Origin: Taishania sp045629585
GTDB lineage: Bacteria; Bacteroidota; Bacteroidia; Flavobacteriales_D; Crocinitomicaceae
DNA length: 64,000 nt
Assembly (NCBI GenBank): GCA_045629585.1
Contig: JAZQRM010000062.1
Coordinates: 1-64,000, forward strand
Reading direction: 5' to 3'
Shown: positions 55,032-63,954 of the stretch, piece after piece
Numbering within the stretch: the stretch's first letter is position 1
How the letters are laid out: every line of letters begins with the position of its first letter
Translations under genes and position numbers: made by a program
The notes under the pieces: generated by a model
What the model was told of the DNA's origin: nothing
The model's input: only the letters and a program-made list of their open reading frames with translations
Databases searched by the model: none

Positions 55032-56206
55032 CGAACGAACACGTGTTGGTAGATGCAGTTGAAGAACGCTGCGTATTAGTTGGGTTGATTACACCTGGCA
55101 TCAATGAAGAGATTGCTACAGAATATTTGGATGAGTTGGAATTTTTGGCTGAAACCGCTGGCGCAATCACGCAAGGTCGTTTTATGCAAAAATTACAAAT
55201 GCCAAACTCAAGGACTTTTGTAGGTACAGGGAAACTAGAAGAGATTCATCAATATATATTAATGAATAACATCGATATCTGTATTTTTGACGACGAACTT
55301 TCACCTTCTCAACTGCGAAATATAGAACGAGAATTAAACATAAAAGTACTTGATCGAAACAACCTGATTTTAGATATTTTTGCTTCTAGAGCGCGTACTT
55401 CTCATGCAAGAACGCAGGTTGAATTAGCACAATTACAATACTTGCTACCCCGACTAACCCGTTTATGGACTCACCTTGAGCGTCAAAAAGGAGGGATTGG
55501 TATGCGTGGACCTGGTGAAACTCAAATTGAAACAGATAGACGAATCATTCAAACTAAAATTGCGCAGCTAAAAGAAAAGTTAAAAGAGATTGACAAGCAA
55601 ATGTCAGTTCAACGAAGTAACCGTGGCCAACTAGTCCGCGTAGCTTTAGTTGGATACACAAATGTTGGTAAAAGCACCATCATGAACATGTTGTCCAAAT
55701 CTGAAGTCTTTGCTGAAAACAAATTATTCGCAACATTAGATACAACGGTGCGAAAAGTTGTGGTAGAAAACCTTCCATTTTTGTTAACGGATACCGTTGG
55801 ATTCATCCGAAAACTACCTCACCAGTTAGTTGAGTCTTTTAAATCAACTTTAGATGAAGTTCGTGAAGCAGATTTACTTGTTCATGTTTTGGATATTTCT
55901 CATCCTCAATTTGAGGATCACTATAACGTTGTTGTTGAAACACTCAATGAAATTGATAAAAAAGAGAAACCCACTCTATTGGTGTTTAATAAAATAGACG
56001 CTTACGAAGAAAAAGCAAAATTGGATGAAGACCTTCCATCTTTAGAAGAACTCAAAAAAGTTTGGCTTACCAAATCAAACAAGCATCAATGCGTTTTTAT
56101 TTCAGCAACCAACAAGACGAATAACGAAGAATTAAAGGCTGAGCTTTACACAATTGTTAAGCATATTTTTCAAGAAAGATATCCTTACAACAACTTTTTA
56201 TACTAA
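55028..56206 (+). CDS. hflX: GTPase HflX
   Basis: HflX is a ribosome-associated GTPase that splits stalled or heat-damaged ribosomes. The 392-residue protein has the N-terminal HflX domain (e.g. RNNLILDIFASRARTSHA) and GGIGMRGPGETQIETDR. The GTPase domain shows G1 GYTNVGKST, G3 DTVGFI and G4 NKID. It overlaps the cytochrome c gene by four bases, so its translation is coupled to it. The functional link is not obvious. Confidence 0.95.
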   Translation: MTNEHVLVDAVEERCVLVGLITPGINEEIATEYLDELEFLAETAGAITQGRFMQKLQMPNSRTFVGTGKLEEIHQYILMNNIDICIFDDELSPSQLRNIERELNIKVLDRNNLILDIFASRARTSHARTQVELAQLQYLLPRLTRLWTHLERQKGGIGMRGPGETQIETDRRIIQTKIAQLKEKLKEIDKQMSVQRSNRGQLVRVALVGYTNVGKSTIMNMLSKSEVFAENKLFATLDTTVRKVVVENLPFLLTDTVGFIRKLPHQLVESFKSTLDEVREADLLVHVLDISHPQFEDHYNVVVETLNEIDKKEKPTLLVFNKIDAYEEKAKLDEDLPSLEELKKVWLTKSNKHQCVFISATNKTNNEELKAELYTIVKHIFQERYPYNNFLY

Positions 56207-56232
56207 CATTCAATTGAATTTAGCGATTTTAA

Positions 56233-56254
56233 GGAGGCTTCGGTCTCTTTTTTT
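56233..56254 (+). terminator. UUCG-loop terminator of hflX
   Basis: The stem gaggc/gtctc closes a TTCG tetraloop, followed by seven T, about 27 bases after the hflX stop. Confidence 0.8.
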
Positions 56255-56353
56255 ATATCTAAAAGATTTAAAATAACTCTTCCCAAAAGACGATAAGGTC
56301 TCTAGACTAATCAATATTTTCACTACTTTTAAATCTGAAATAAAAAGTAACAA

Positions 56354-57742
56354 ATGAAGAATACACAAGCATATATAAGCTCACATAAAGAACAATTCTT
56401 ACAAGAATTAATTGATCTATTAAAAATCCCTTCCATTTCAGCTGACAGTGCTTACACTGGAGAGGTTGCAAAAACAGCTGAAGCCATCGCTGAAAACTTT
56501 AAAGCAATTGGATTAGATAAAGTAGAAATTTGTGAAACAGCTGGTCATCCGGTTGTATATGGTGAAAAAATCATCGATGCAACTTTACCTACTGTTTTAG
56601 TTTACGGTCATTACGACGTTCAACCAGCAGATCCTATTGAATTATGGACAAGCGGACCATTTGAACCTGTTATCAAAACAACACCAATTCATCCAGAAGG
56701 TGCAATTTTCGCAAGAGGAGCTTGTGATGACAAAGGTCAAATGTTTATGCATGTCAAAGCTGTTGAAGCGATGATCGCCGCTAACGAATTACCTTGTAAC
56801 GTTAAAATGATGATCGAAGGGGAAGAAGAAATTGGTTCTCCAAACTTAGCCATTTACGTAAAAGAAAATGTCGAGAAACTAAAAGCAGATATCATTTTAG
56901 TATCTGACACAGGAATGATCGCCAATGATGTACCTTCAATCACAACAGGTTTACGTGGTTTAAGTTATGTTGAAGTAGAAGTGACTGGACCAAACCGAGA
57001 TCTTCATTCTGGATTATACGGTGGATGTGTAGCCAATCCAATCAACATTTTGACACAGATGATCGCGTCTTTACATGATGAAAACGGGAAAATTACAGTC
57101 GCAGGATTCTATGATAAAGTGGTTGATCTAACGGATGAAGAACGTGCAGAAATGGCAAAAGCACCTTTCTCTTTAGATAAATACAAAGAAGCGTTAGACA
57201 TACAAGAAGTGCACGGAGAAGCAGGGTATTCTACCCTAGAACGTGGATCTATTCGCCCGACTTTAGATGTGAATGGAATCTGGGGTGGATATATCGGTGA
57301 AGGAGCAAAAACGGTTATTCCATCCAAAGCATTTGCAAAAATTTCTATGCGCTTGGTTCCTGATCAAGATCCTGAAGAAATCACACAATTATTCAAAACT
57401 CACTTTGAAGGAATTGCACCAGGAAGCGTTAAAGTAGCCGTTCATCCTCACCATGGTGGAGAAGCTGCCGTAACACCAATCGATTCTATTGGATATCAAG
57501 CAGCGTCATTGGCCTACGAAACTACATTTGGTAAAAAGCCAATTCCGGTTCGTTCTGGAGGTTCTATTCCAATCATTGCGATGTTCGAAAAGATATTAGG
57601 TCTTAAAACAATCATGATGGGATTTGGTTTAGATTCCGATGCGATTCACTCTCCAAACGAACATTATGGAATTTTCAATTACAATAAAGGAATAGAAACC
57701 ATTCCGTATTTCTACAAGAATTTTACTGAATTAAGTAAATAA
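56354..57742 (+). CDS. M20-family dipeptidase
   Basis: The 462-residue metallopeptidase resembles cytosolic non-specific dipeptidase/carnosinase. The di-zinc site and catalytic acid are visible: VYGHYDVQPAD, GACDDKGQM, EGEEEIGS, VSDTGM and the C-terminal HSPNEHYG. A dimerisation domain lies in between (about 200-360). The following lipoprotein gene overlaps its stop by one base (TAATG). Confidence 0.92.
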   Translation: MKNTQAYISSHKEQFLQELIDLLKIPSISADSAYTGEVAKTAEAIAENFKAIGLDKVEICETAGHPVVYGEKIIDATLPTVLVYGHYDVQPADPIELWTSGPFEPVIKTTPIHPEGAIFARGACDDKGQMFMHVKAVEAMIAANELPCNVKMMIEGEEEIGSPNLAIYVKENVEKLKADIILVSDTGMIANDVPSITTGLRGLSYVEVEVTGPNRDLHSGLYGGCVANPINILTQMIASLHDENGKITVAGFYDKVVDLTDEERAEMAKAPFSLDKYKEALDIQEVHGEAGYSTLERGSIRPTLDVNGIWGGYIGEGAKTVIPSKAFAKISMRLVPDQDPEEITQLFKTHFEGIAPGSVKVAVHPHHGGEAAVTPIDSIGYQAASLAYETTFGKKPIPVRSGGSIPIIAMFEKILGLKTIMMGFGLDSDAIHSPNEHYGIFNYNKGIETIPYFYKNFTELSK

Positions 57743-58227
57743 TGAAGAAAATATTTTTAGCACTAGCGCTTGCAATATCTGTGAGCGCTTGTAACTATAG
57801 CGACATTGAATTTAAAGGAATCAATGGATTAAGTAATACCTCTTTCACTAAAGAAAAAGTGGGAGCAACCGTTAATTTATCCATCGCAAACCCTAATAAA
57901 TTCAACATCAAAATAAAACCCTCTGAACTAGATTTGACCGTTAATGGTGTATATCTTGGAAAAGTACAATTAAAAGAGAAAGTTAAATTAACGAAAAAGG
58001 TAACCAACCAAGTTGATGTACCAGTTGAGATACATCTAGATAAAGGTATTTTGATGAAATTAGCCGCAATAGGGATGAAAGGACTTAATAGTCTTGAAGT
58101 TAATATTAAAGGTGACATAAAAGGAAGTGTCGCGGGCTTCAACAAAACGGAAAGTTTCAATTTTACTAAAAACATGCCATTAAAAGACTTAGGACTAGAC
58201 TTAAATGCATTCAAACTTCCCTTTTAA
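57742..58227 (+). CDS. LEA14-like lipoprotein
   Basis: The 161-residue protein has a type II signal with lipobox SVSAC (Cys17). A single domain follows with alternating strands (VNLSIANPNKFNIKIKPSELDLTVNG), like the LEA type 2/WHy fold. A role in envelope stress or lipid handling is only suggested by the fold. Its start overlaps the dipeptidase stop, and the next gene begins inside its end (23-bp overlap), so the three are one operon. Confidence 0.78.
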   Translation: MKKIFLALALAISVSACNYSDIEFKGINGLSNTSFTKEKVGATVNLSIANPNKFNIKIKPSELDLTVNGVYLGKVQLKEKVKLTKKVTNQVDVPVEIHLDKGILMKLAAIGMKGLNSLEVNIKGDIKGSVAGFNKTESFNFTKNMPLKDLGLDLNAFKLPF

Positions 58228-58774
58228 AATAGAAAAAGGCTATTTCAGTGAGCTTTTGCTTAAAAAATCGATTGGTGATGATGTTGAGCTAAAAGATTGG
58301 CTTCACAACATTGCTTTAGATTCCGATGCGAATGATTCTACGGAACTGAACATTTTGGAGCAGGAAATAGCAAGTAACATTGCTAAAAATGCCTTTTTTG
58401 CACGTGTGTCCGTTGAAAACGGCGTAGACAAAAACCGATTTTTTGTCGGATTTGCTATGTTGAATGCGCGCATTGTTCCTGAAATGGAGGAAGTACTAGC
58501 GGACTTGCCGAATCAAACCTTGCCTATTGTGTTGGGATACTTGAAATGCGGAGACGAACGTGTAACGGTTGGAAACGACCAGCACATTTTGGACCTATTA
58601 GGGAAATTGATTGTACGTGAACACCATGTAGATCCGCATCAAGGCTTTGAATGGAGACAAATGATGTACGATGATTACTTAACACGTTACATTGACCGCA
58701 ATCAACTCTCTCATTCATTGGAAGAACTCAAGCAGCTAAAAGATCAATTCTTTGAATTGTATTTAAAAAGATGA
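58205..58774 (+). CDS. Hypothetical 189-residue protein
   Basis: I do not recognise a family. The protein is soluble, acidic and mostly helical at the C-terminus (SLEELKQLKDQFFELYLKR). An EWRQMMYDDYLTRYIDRNQ segment and a conserved-looking HHVDPHQGF stretch precede this. It overlaps the LEA14-like gene by 23 bp and is followed by a strong terminator, so it closes the operon. Confidence 0.72.
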   Translation: MHSNFPFKIEKGYFSELLLKKSIGDDVELKDWLHNIALDSDANDSTELNILEQEIASNIAKNAFFARVSVENGVDKNRFFVGFAMLNARIVPEMEEVLADLPNQTLPIVLGYLKCGDERVTVGNDQHILDLLGKLIVREHHVDPHQGFEWRQMMYDDYLTRYIDRNQLSHSLEELKQLKDQFFELYLKR

Positions 58775-58777
58775 CAA

Positions 58778-58810
58778 AAAGCCTCTCTAGTGAAAATAGA
58801 GAGGCTTTTT
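58778..58810 (+). terminator. Terminator after the 58205-58774 gene
   Basis: The 12-bp arms aaagcctctcta/tagagaggcttt with a 7-base loop are followed by T, four bases after the stop. An A-run on the left also allows termination of the convergent DUF2807 gene. Confidence 0.92.
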
Positions 58811-58832
58811 ACATAATAAGAATTGGCTGTAC

Positions 58833-60122
58833 TTATTCTTTAATATATTTAACACTAGCAGCTCCCGTTATTTTTTCTATAGACCGAAAAGGGAAGCCAC
58901 CCAATCTAAGAGAACTAGCTCCAGAAGCATTAATTTTAGCATCTGTACTACAATAAATACTTAAAATACTGGCTCCACTTAATTCTGCATTTAATATTTC
59001 AACTAATAAGTTTTCAGCTTTAACATTAGCTGATCCTGAAAGTTTAATTTCAGCAATTTTAGCGGTTCCTTTTAAATTAATTTCACTAGCACCAGAATTA
59101 TTTAACTCAACGTATTTCCCTTCTAATTCTAACTTAACTTTAGCCATCCCCGAAGTATTAATCTTACATCGGTTCATCACAACTGGTTTAAGAATTGTAA
59201 ATTGGGCCATACCTGAAATATCCGCATCTAATAAAAATACATCACCATTCATGATAAAGGTGCTCTTCGCTGACAAATTAGCCGTCAAATTTTCAATCTC
59301 AGTATTCATTCGCAAAGTCGAAATTCCACTAATCGAAACATCCAATCGGTTTATCTCTGATTTTCCTGAATACTGAACTTTTACGATACCACTGATGTCT
59401 AATTTTTTCAACTCTTTAACAGTAATGTAAAAAGTCATATTATCCACGTTTGTATCGTCAACAACCCATTTTTTACCTTTCTTTTTCTGTTTTCCGCTCT
59501 TAAAATTATAAGAAACCGTTAGCTCATTTTTAGTTTCATCCAACCTAACGACCAACGATTCATGATTATAATCACCTTCCGCCCGGTAACCACTCTCCTC
59601 CCCTTGTTCAATCACAAGTGTAAACATTCCCTTTGCTACGATTTGATTAAACTGCCCTTGCACTTGAGCAACTTTAACTGGCGAAGAAACCACATGTAAT
59701 GGGGCTACTAAAGGTGTTAATCCCATTGTCTCTAAAGGTAACAACGGCATTTCAAATAGTTGAAAAATGGGCTTGGAAGAGATGAACATTTGTTTTACAT
59801 CAATTGCTTCTTCGTCTAGCTCATCCTCCAATTGTGCAGTCATCACTTGTTGCGTACGCTTTTCTGGGTAACTGATTTTTTCTTCTATTTTAGGTGCAGA
59901 AGTAGAATATACGAGGGCAACCGTTGCCATTCCAACTGCTCCAATAATTGTTGCATACATAGCATTTCCTTTTAGGGTTAATATTTTAAGCTTTTGGAGT
60001 AAACCCATGAACAAAACAAGAGCTGCTGAATATCCAATCCATTTCTGCACTTCGGCAATCGAAGTCGTTGGAGCTTCCTCTCTTGCTTTTTGAAAAAGCT
60101 GATCTAGTTTAATTTCACTCAT
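58833..60122 (-). CDS. DUF2807 membrane protein coupled to a sigma factor
   Basis: The 429-residue protein has a short N-terminal cytosolic segment (about 1-28), two transmembrane helices (about 30-48 and 53-73) and a long extracytoplasmic C-terminus. The C-terminus holds a DUF2807 (head GIN) beta-helix domain (about 160-429) with repeated strands such as LDVSISGISTLRMN and KINTSGMAKVKLELEGK. Its ATG overlaps the sigma-factor stop (ATGA). This position and topology suggest an anti-sigma regulator with an envelope-sensing domain; the cytosolic part is too short to identify a known anti-sigma domain. Confidence 0.82.
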   Translation of the reverse strand: MSEIKLDQLFQKAREEAPTTSIAEVQKWIGYSAALVLFMGLLQKLKILTLKGNAMYATIIGAVGMATVALVYSTSAPKIEEKISYPEKRTQQVMTAQLEDELDEEAIDVKQMFISSKPIFQLFEMPLLPLETMGLTPLVAPLHVVSSPVKVAQVQGQFNQIVAKGMFTLVIEQGEESGYRAEGDYNHESLVVRLDETKNELTVSYNFKSGKQKKKGKKWVVDDTNVDNMTFYITVKELKKLDISGIVKVQYSGKSEINRLDVSISGISTLRMNTEIENLTANLSAKSTFIMNGDVFLLDADISGMAQFTILKPVVMNRCKINTSGMAKVKLELEGKYVELNNSGASEINLKGTAKIAEIKLSGSANVKAENLLVEILNAELSGASILSIYCSTDAKINASGASSLRLGGFPFRSIEKITGAASVKYIKE

Positions 60123-60634
60123 GATACTTCTTTGGTTAAAAAAATGGACTCATCAGACATCAAGAGCGCTAATTCTTTACGACCTCTAGAAAGTCGTTTT
60201 TTGATTGCATCTTCACTTGCTTCCTGCATAACGGCAATTTCCCTGATGGAAAAACCTGTAATTTCAAACAAAATGAGGGCTTCTTTTTGCTCTACATTTA
60301 ATTTACTAAGCGCTTTGTAGAGTTCTTCCACTTCCAATATGTGTTCGCCTTTATTTTCATTACAAAATGTTTGTTCCAACTGATCGTTCCAACGTTCTTC
60401 ACGTCGCTTTTTATGAGCATTACTCAACACCCGCGTAGCGATTCCAAAGAGGAAATGAAGAAAGGCTTCCTGATTTTTTAATTCATCCAGTTTTTCGAAA
60501 GCAATGCGAATACTTTCCTGCATCAAATCTTGATATTCCATTTCACCGTACGCGCGCGCCTTACAAAACCGTTCGAATCGGTCATGTACAGGCCTATACA
60601 GCTTCATGAATTTTCTCTTTTTGAATATGCTCAT
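60119..60634 (-). CDS. ECF RNA polymerase sigma factor
   Basis: The 171-residue sigma-70-family factor of the extracytoplasmic class has region 2 (FERFCKARAYGEMEYQDLMQES, cited here only as YGEMEYQDLMQES) and region 4 (LSKLNVEQKEALILFEITGFSI in part, IREIAVMQEASEDAIKKRLSRGR). It should direct polymerase to a small regulon. I start at ATG 60634; a GTG three codons earlier or Met ten codons later are alternatives. It overlaps the DUF2807 gene by four bases. Confidence 0.88.
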   Translation of the reverse strand: MSIFKKRKFMKLYRPVHDRFERFCKARAYGEMEYQDLMQESIRIAFEKLDELKNQEAFLHFLFGIATRVLSNAHKKRREERWNDQLEQTFCNENKGEHILEVEELYKALSKLNVEQKEALILFEITGFSIREIAVMQEASEDAIKKRLSRGRKELALLMSDESIFLTKEVS

Positions 60635-60756
60635 AATGTTCACTTCTAAGGTAAGTGTCTTAAGAATGCAAAAAGTGACAGAAAATAAAAAAAACTAAAA
60701 TAGGGAGATATTAAACTTCCAATTATTCAAAAGTCGGAATCCGAAAAGTAAACGAA

Positions 60757-61332
60757 TTATTTAATCAACTTATAAGCTACAGAAATACCAATAAATTGAG
60801 GTCTAAAACGAAAATCATTATTAAAGTCTGCATTATCCCAACCAGAACTGTATCGGTAAAAAGCCTTCACAACCATTTCCTCTAATCCTAAAGGAAATCG
60901 AACTCCTAAGCCACCATGAATTCCTACATAATACGTAGGATCAAATGTCAAAGGGATTTCTACAGTAGGTCCTACCTCGGCAATGAATCTGGTTTGACCG
61001 CCAACACCATACCGTACCAAAATAGGAAAAGCTATCGCATTCGCCGCCTCGGTACCACTAGAATACACTCCGTCTGTTCCGCCCTTTCGATTGGTCCAGT
61101 AAAAATTATTATTAAACTGTGCTCCCATCACCAAACTAAACATACGGTTGTCCCATATAGAAACGTTTACACCTATCCCCCAGCCTCCACGACTTTTGAA
61201 ATTCTCTGCATTAGCCTTTGTAATTAAAGTACTTCCCACCACTTCAAACTCAGGACTAACAACTACTTGACCGTTTAAGAAACGGAACAAAAAACAACAA
61301 AATAGCAAACAATATAATTGGAGTTTATTCAT
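60757..61332 (-). CDS. Outer-membrane beta-barrel protein, paralogue 1
   Basis: The 191-residue protein has a signal peptide (about 1-21, FLNG) and an OmpX/PorT-like small barrel with motifs VRYGVGGQTRFIAEVGP, YVGIHGGLGVRFPLG and AFYRYSSGW near the end. It is clearly related to the next gene (same strand order TRFIAEIGP...VALGVRFPVG). The function is unknown; barrels of this size are often structural or gliding-related. Confidence 0.83.
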   Translation of the reverse strand: MNKLQLYCLLFCCFLFRFLNGQVVVSPEFEVVGSTLITKANAENFKSRGGWGIGVNVSIWDNRMFSLVMGAQFNNNFYWTNRKGGTDGVYSSGTEAANAIAFPILVRYGVGGQTRFIAEVGPTVEIPLTFDPTYYVGIHGGLGVRFPLGLEEMVVKAFYRYSSGWDNADFNNDFRFRPQFIGISVAYKLIK

Positions 61333-61400
61333 GATTAATTCAATATAAATGAAAACTAAGAATAGTAAGTTTTTACATAAATATATTCCTTTAAATAAAG

Positions 61401-61426
61401 AAAGGCCTTCACAAATGAAGACCTTT
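61401..61426 (-). terminator. Terminator of barrel paralogue 2
   Basis: The arms aaaggccttca/tgaagaccttt (one mismatch), loop caaa, are followed on the minus strand by ctttattt. Confidence 0.75.
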
Positions 61427-61457
61427 AACTTTAATTATAGATTGAGAATAAAAAACA

Positions 61458-62030
61458 CTATTTTTTTAATATTCGATATCCAATAGACAAACCAACATAA
61501 CTTGCATTAAAATACCATCTACCTGTGTTGTCTAAAGTCACAGTTCCAGGTGTATAATGATAAAATGCTTTAGCAATCATTTCATTCGTGCCAACAGGAA
61601 AACGTACTCCTAAAGCAACGTGACCAGCAATGAAATATGACTTATAGTAATCTAAAGCAACTTCTAACGCGGGTCCTATTTCTGCAATGAATTTGGTCGT
61701 TCCACTTGTGTTGTATCTTAACAAGACGGGTACATAAATACTACTCGCTTTATCTTTCCCCTCTTTATAAGGTTCATATTTACCTCCACTAACAAGGTTT
61801 GTCCAATAATAGTTCGCTCCGAAATTTAGCCCCACAACAAGATTAAACGGCTTATCATCAAAAATGCTAAGATTCACTCCAGCTCCGACTCCTCCTTGTC
61901 CTCTAAAATTGGAATTATTAGTTGTTAAAAAAGAACCAGAAACTTCAATTTCAGGAACGACTTGTGCGAATACAAACGGGCCGATTGAAGTCGATAATAA
62001 TATAAAGAGAAAATAATGTAGATTACGCAT
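61458..62030 (-). CDS. Outer-membrane beta-barrel protein, paralogue 2
   Basis: The 190-residue protein has a signal peptide (about 1-22, FVFAQ) and a small barrel paralogous to the gene at 60757-61332. Shared stretches include VRFPVGTNEMIAKAFYHY versus VRFPLGLEEMVVKAFYRY. Each gene has its own intergenic region. The pair looks like a tandem duplication that has diverged. Confidence 0.83.
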   Translation of the reverse strand: MRNLHYFLFILLSTSIGPFVFAQVVPEIEVSGSFLTTNNSNFRGQGGVGAGVNLSIFDDKPFNLVVGLNFGANYYWTNLVSGGKYEPYKEGKDKASSIYVPVLLRYNTSGTTKFIAEIGPALEVALDYYKSYFIAGHVALGVRFPVGTNEMIAKAFYHYTPGTVTLDNTGRWYFNASYVGLSIGYRILKK

Positions 62031-62090
62031 AGTAGATAAATAGAAGAGTTCATATAACGGTGTAAAGTAATTACTTTTCTGTAATAAAAC

Positions 62091-62127
62091 AAAAAACCCT
62101 CCTATAGAATTTCTACAGGAGGGTTTT
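62091..62127 (-). terminator. Terminator of the phosphate uptake operon
   Basis: The 10-bp arms aaaccctcct/aggagggttt (62094-62126) are followed on the minus strand by a T-run, just after the Pit stop. Confidence 0.92.
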
Positions 62128-62146
62128 ATATCTTCTTGAGACTAAA

Positions 62147-63220
62147 TTACGTCAATGATGATACCAATAAATAAGTTAATGATGCAACAATTGCTGAAAT
62201 TGGAATCGTCATAATCCAAGCCCATAACAATTTAACAGTTACTCCCCATCTTACAGCAGAAACACGTTTTGTGATTCCTACCCCAATGATTGACCCTGTA
62301 ATTGTATGTGTTGTCGAAACGGGTATTCCTAAATGCTCCGCAACATATAAAGTAATTGCTCCGGCAGTTTCAGCAGACACACCTTCTAGTGAGTTTACCT
62401 TCGTAATTTTTGTACCCATTGTCTTTACGATCTTCCAACCACCAGACATTGTACCGATTGCAATAACTACGAATGAAGTTAACGGAACCCATCCATAATG
62501 TTCTGTGAATAATTGAAAATCTCCGGCATCCCCAAAATAAACTCCGTCATTTAAGACATTGTAGTGGTAATAAATCACCGCAGCTCCAATAATACCCATT
62601 ACTTTTTGAGCATCATTTGCACCATGTCCTAATGAAAATAATGCAGAAGATACTAATTGTAATCTCTTAAACCATTTATCCGCTTTGTGAGGAGCTGTTT
62701 TTTTACATAAATGCATGATAATAACGGTAATGAAGTAGGCCATTATCATACCCAGCATTGGTGCAAAAAAGATAAATAATATAATCGGAATAACTTTAGC
62801 TAGATTCACTACTTCAGCGACAGCAAAATCGAAACCATGCTTTTGGAAAGCGAAGGTAATTGCAGCCCCCATAAAACCACCGATTAATGTGTGCGATGAT
62901 GATGAAGGTAAACCAAACTTCCATGTAACTAAATTCCATAAAATAGCGGCTACTAGTCCAGAAATAATAACTTCTAAATTAATGAAGTCGATAAAAACAG
63001 TTTTGGCAATTGTGTTACCGATTTTAAATTCTCCAATAACGTATGCAGAAATAAAATAAGCAACGAAGTTAAAGAATGCTGCCCATAGTACAGCTTGAAA
63101 AGGTGTTAAAACGCGTGTTGCAACAATCGTAGCAATTGAGTTAGCCGCATCATGGAAACCATTGATGAAGTCAAAAACAAAAGCTAATATGATAATTGCA
63201 ATTAAAAAAGTAAAATCCAT
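62147..63220 (-). CDS. pit: PiT-family phosphate transporter
   Basis: The 357-residue membrane protein has the two inverted PHO-4 signature motifs, GFHDAANSIATIVATRVL near residue 21 and SLGHGANDAQKVMGIIG in the second half, and about ten helices. It mediates low-affinity phosphate uptake coupled to H+ or Na+. The PhoU-like gene lies 32 bases upstream and is its usual accessory partner. A promoter with direct repeats precedes the pair. Confidence 0.94.
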   Translation of the reverse strand: MDFTFLIAIIILAFVFDFINGFHDAANSIATIVATRVLTPFQAVLWAAFFNFVAYFISAYVIGEFKIGNTIAKTVFIDFINLEVIISGLVAAILWNLVTWKFGLPSSSSHTLIGGFMGAAITFAFQKHGFDFAVAEVVNLAKVIPIILFIFFAPMLGMIMAYFITVIIMHLCKKTAPHKADKWFKRLQLVSSALFSLGHGANDAQKVMGIIGAAVIYYHYNVLNDGVYFGDAGDFQLFTEHYGWVPLTSFVVIAIGTMSGGWKIVKTMGTKITKVNSLEGVSAETAGAITLYVAEHLGIPVSTTHTITGSIIGVGITKRVSAVRWGVTVKLLWAWIMTIPISAIVASLTYLLVSSLT

Positions 63221-63252
63221 ATCCTACAAATAATTGTGTATGTCAAGAAATA

Positions 63253-63903
63253 TTAAGCGTATTTCACCATTATACCTTCTAACACATTAGATACTTCCTT
63301 CGCTTTATCTGTAGCTGTCTCTAATGCTGTTAGTACCTCTTTTTGCTTGATTATCATTTTAAAATCGGATTCTTTATCGAAAATTTCAGCGATTGATTTA
63401 TCATGAATCTTATCTGCTTTCAATTCCAATTCATTAATCTTTTTACAGATAACAGCGATATTTGCCAGTTTTTTATTTCCAGCTAAATACCCAATTCCTT
63501 TTTTAATCAACTCGCAAGATTCTTGGTTTATCTCCGTCAACTTACGAATTGACTTGGTGATATCCTCAACTTGGTATAATTGAAAACGGGAAGCTGCATC
63601 ACATAAAGAATCTGAAGTATCATCCATTGAACGAATCAAGGCATGAATATCCTCTCTATCAAATGGAGTTAAAAAGTTACGTTGTAATTCTAAGTTAACC
63701 TCACGTACAGTTTCATCACACGCCGCTTCTAAACGATTAATTTTATTAAAGTATTCTTCACGCTCCTTTTTTGGAGAGTTAATCGCTTGATCTAACGTAG
63801 TTGCAATATCTAATAATTGCTGAGATGCTCTCTCTAATAACGGCATAAATTTAGTATCCTTTGGAACTAAAAACTGCAATACCTTGTTTAATGTCTTACT
63901 CAT
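63253..63903 (-). CDS. PhoU-like DUF47 accessory protein
   Basis: The 216-residue helical protein of the DUF47/TIGR00153 family (FLVPKDTKFMPLLERAS, FDREDIHALIRSMDDTSD) normally pairs with PiT transporters. It shows the E/DxxxD-type metal-binding pattern of PhoU-like proteins. It is first in the two-gene unit and lies directly behind the promoter with Pho-box-like repeats. It probably regulates Pit activity or phosphate signalling. Confidence 0.92.
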   Translation of the reverse strand: MSKTLNKVLQFLVPKDTKFMPLLERASQQLLDIATTLDQAINSPKKEREEYFNKINRLEAACDETVREVNLELQRNFLTPFDREDIHALIRSMDDTSDSLCDAASRFQLYQVEDITKSIRKLTEINQESCELIKKGIGYLAGNKKLANIAVICKKINELELKADKIHDKSIAEIFDKESDFKMIIKQKEVLTALETATDKAKEVSNVLEGIMVKYA

Positions 63904-63920
63904 AACTTATTTTGATGTTG

Positions 63921-63954
63921 CAAAAGTATTCACGCAATATTAACTCAATGTTAA
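63921..63954 (-). promoter_or_regulatory. Promoter with 11-bp direct repeats before the Pit operon
   Basis: On the minus strand, two 11-bp direct repeats (TTAACATTGAG and TTAATATTGCG, 9 of 11 identical, 63954-63933) end four bases before the -7 element TACTTTTG (63928-63921). They take the place of the -33 box, the layout of activator-dependent Pho promoters. PhoB/PhoP-type sites are also 11-bp direct repeats, and TTAACA-N5 is the B. subtilis PhoP pattern, so phosphate-responsive control is a reasonable inference. Confidence 0.5.

Noticed and set aside
57795..58214. Minus-strand frame of 139 codons inside the LEA14-like gene
   Set aside because: It is antisense to a supported lipoprotein gene in an operon and has no recognisable domain.
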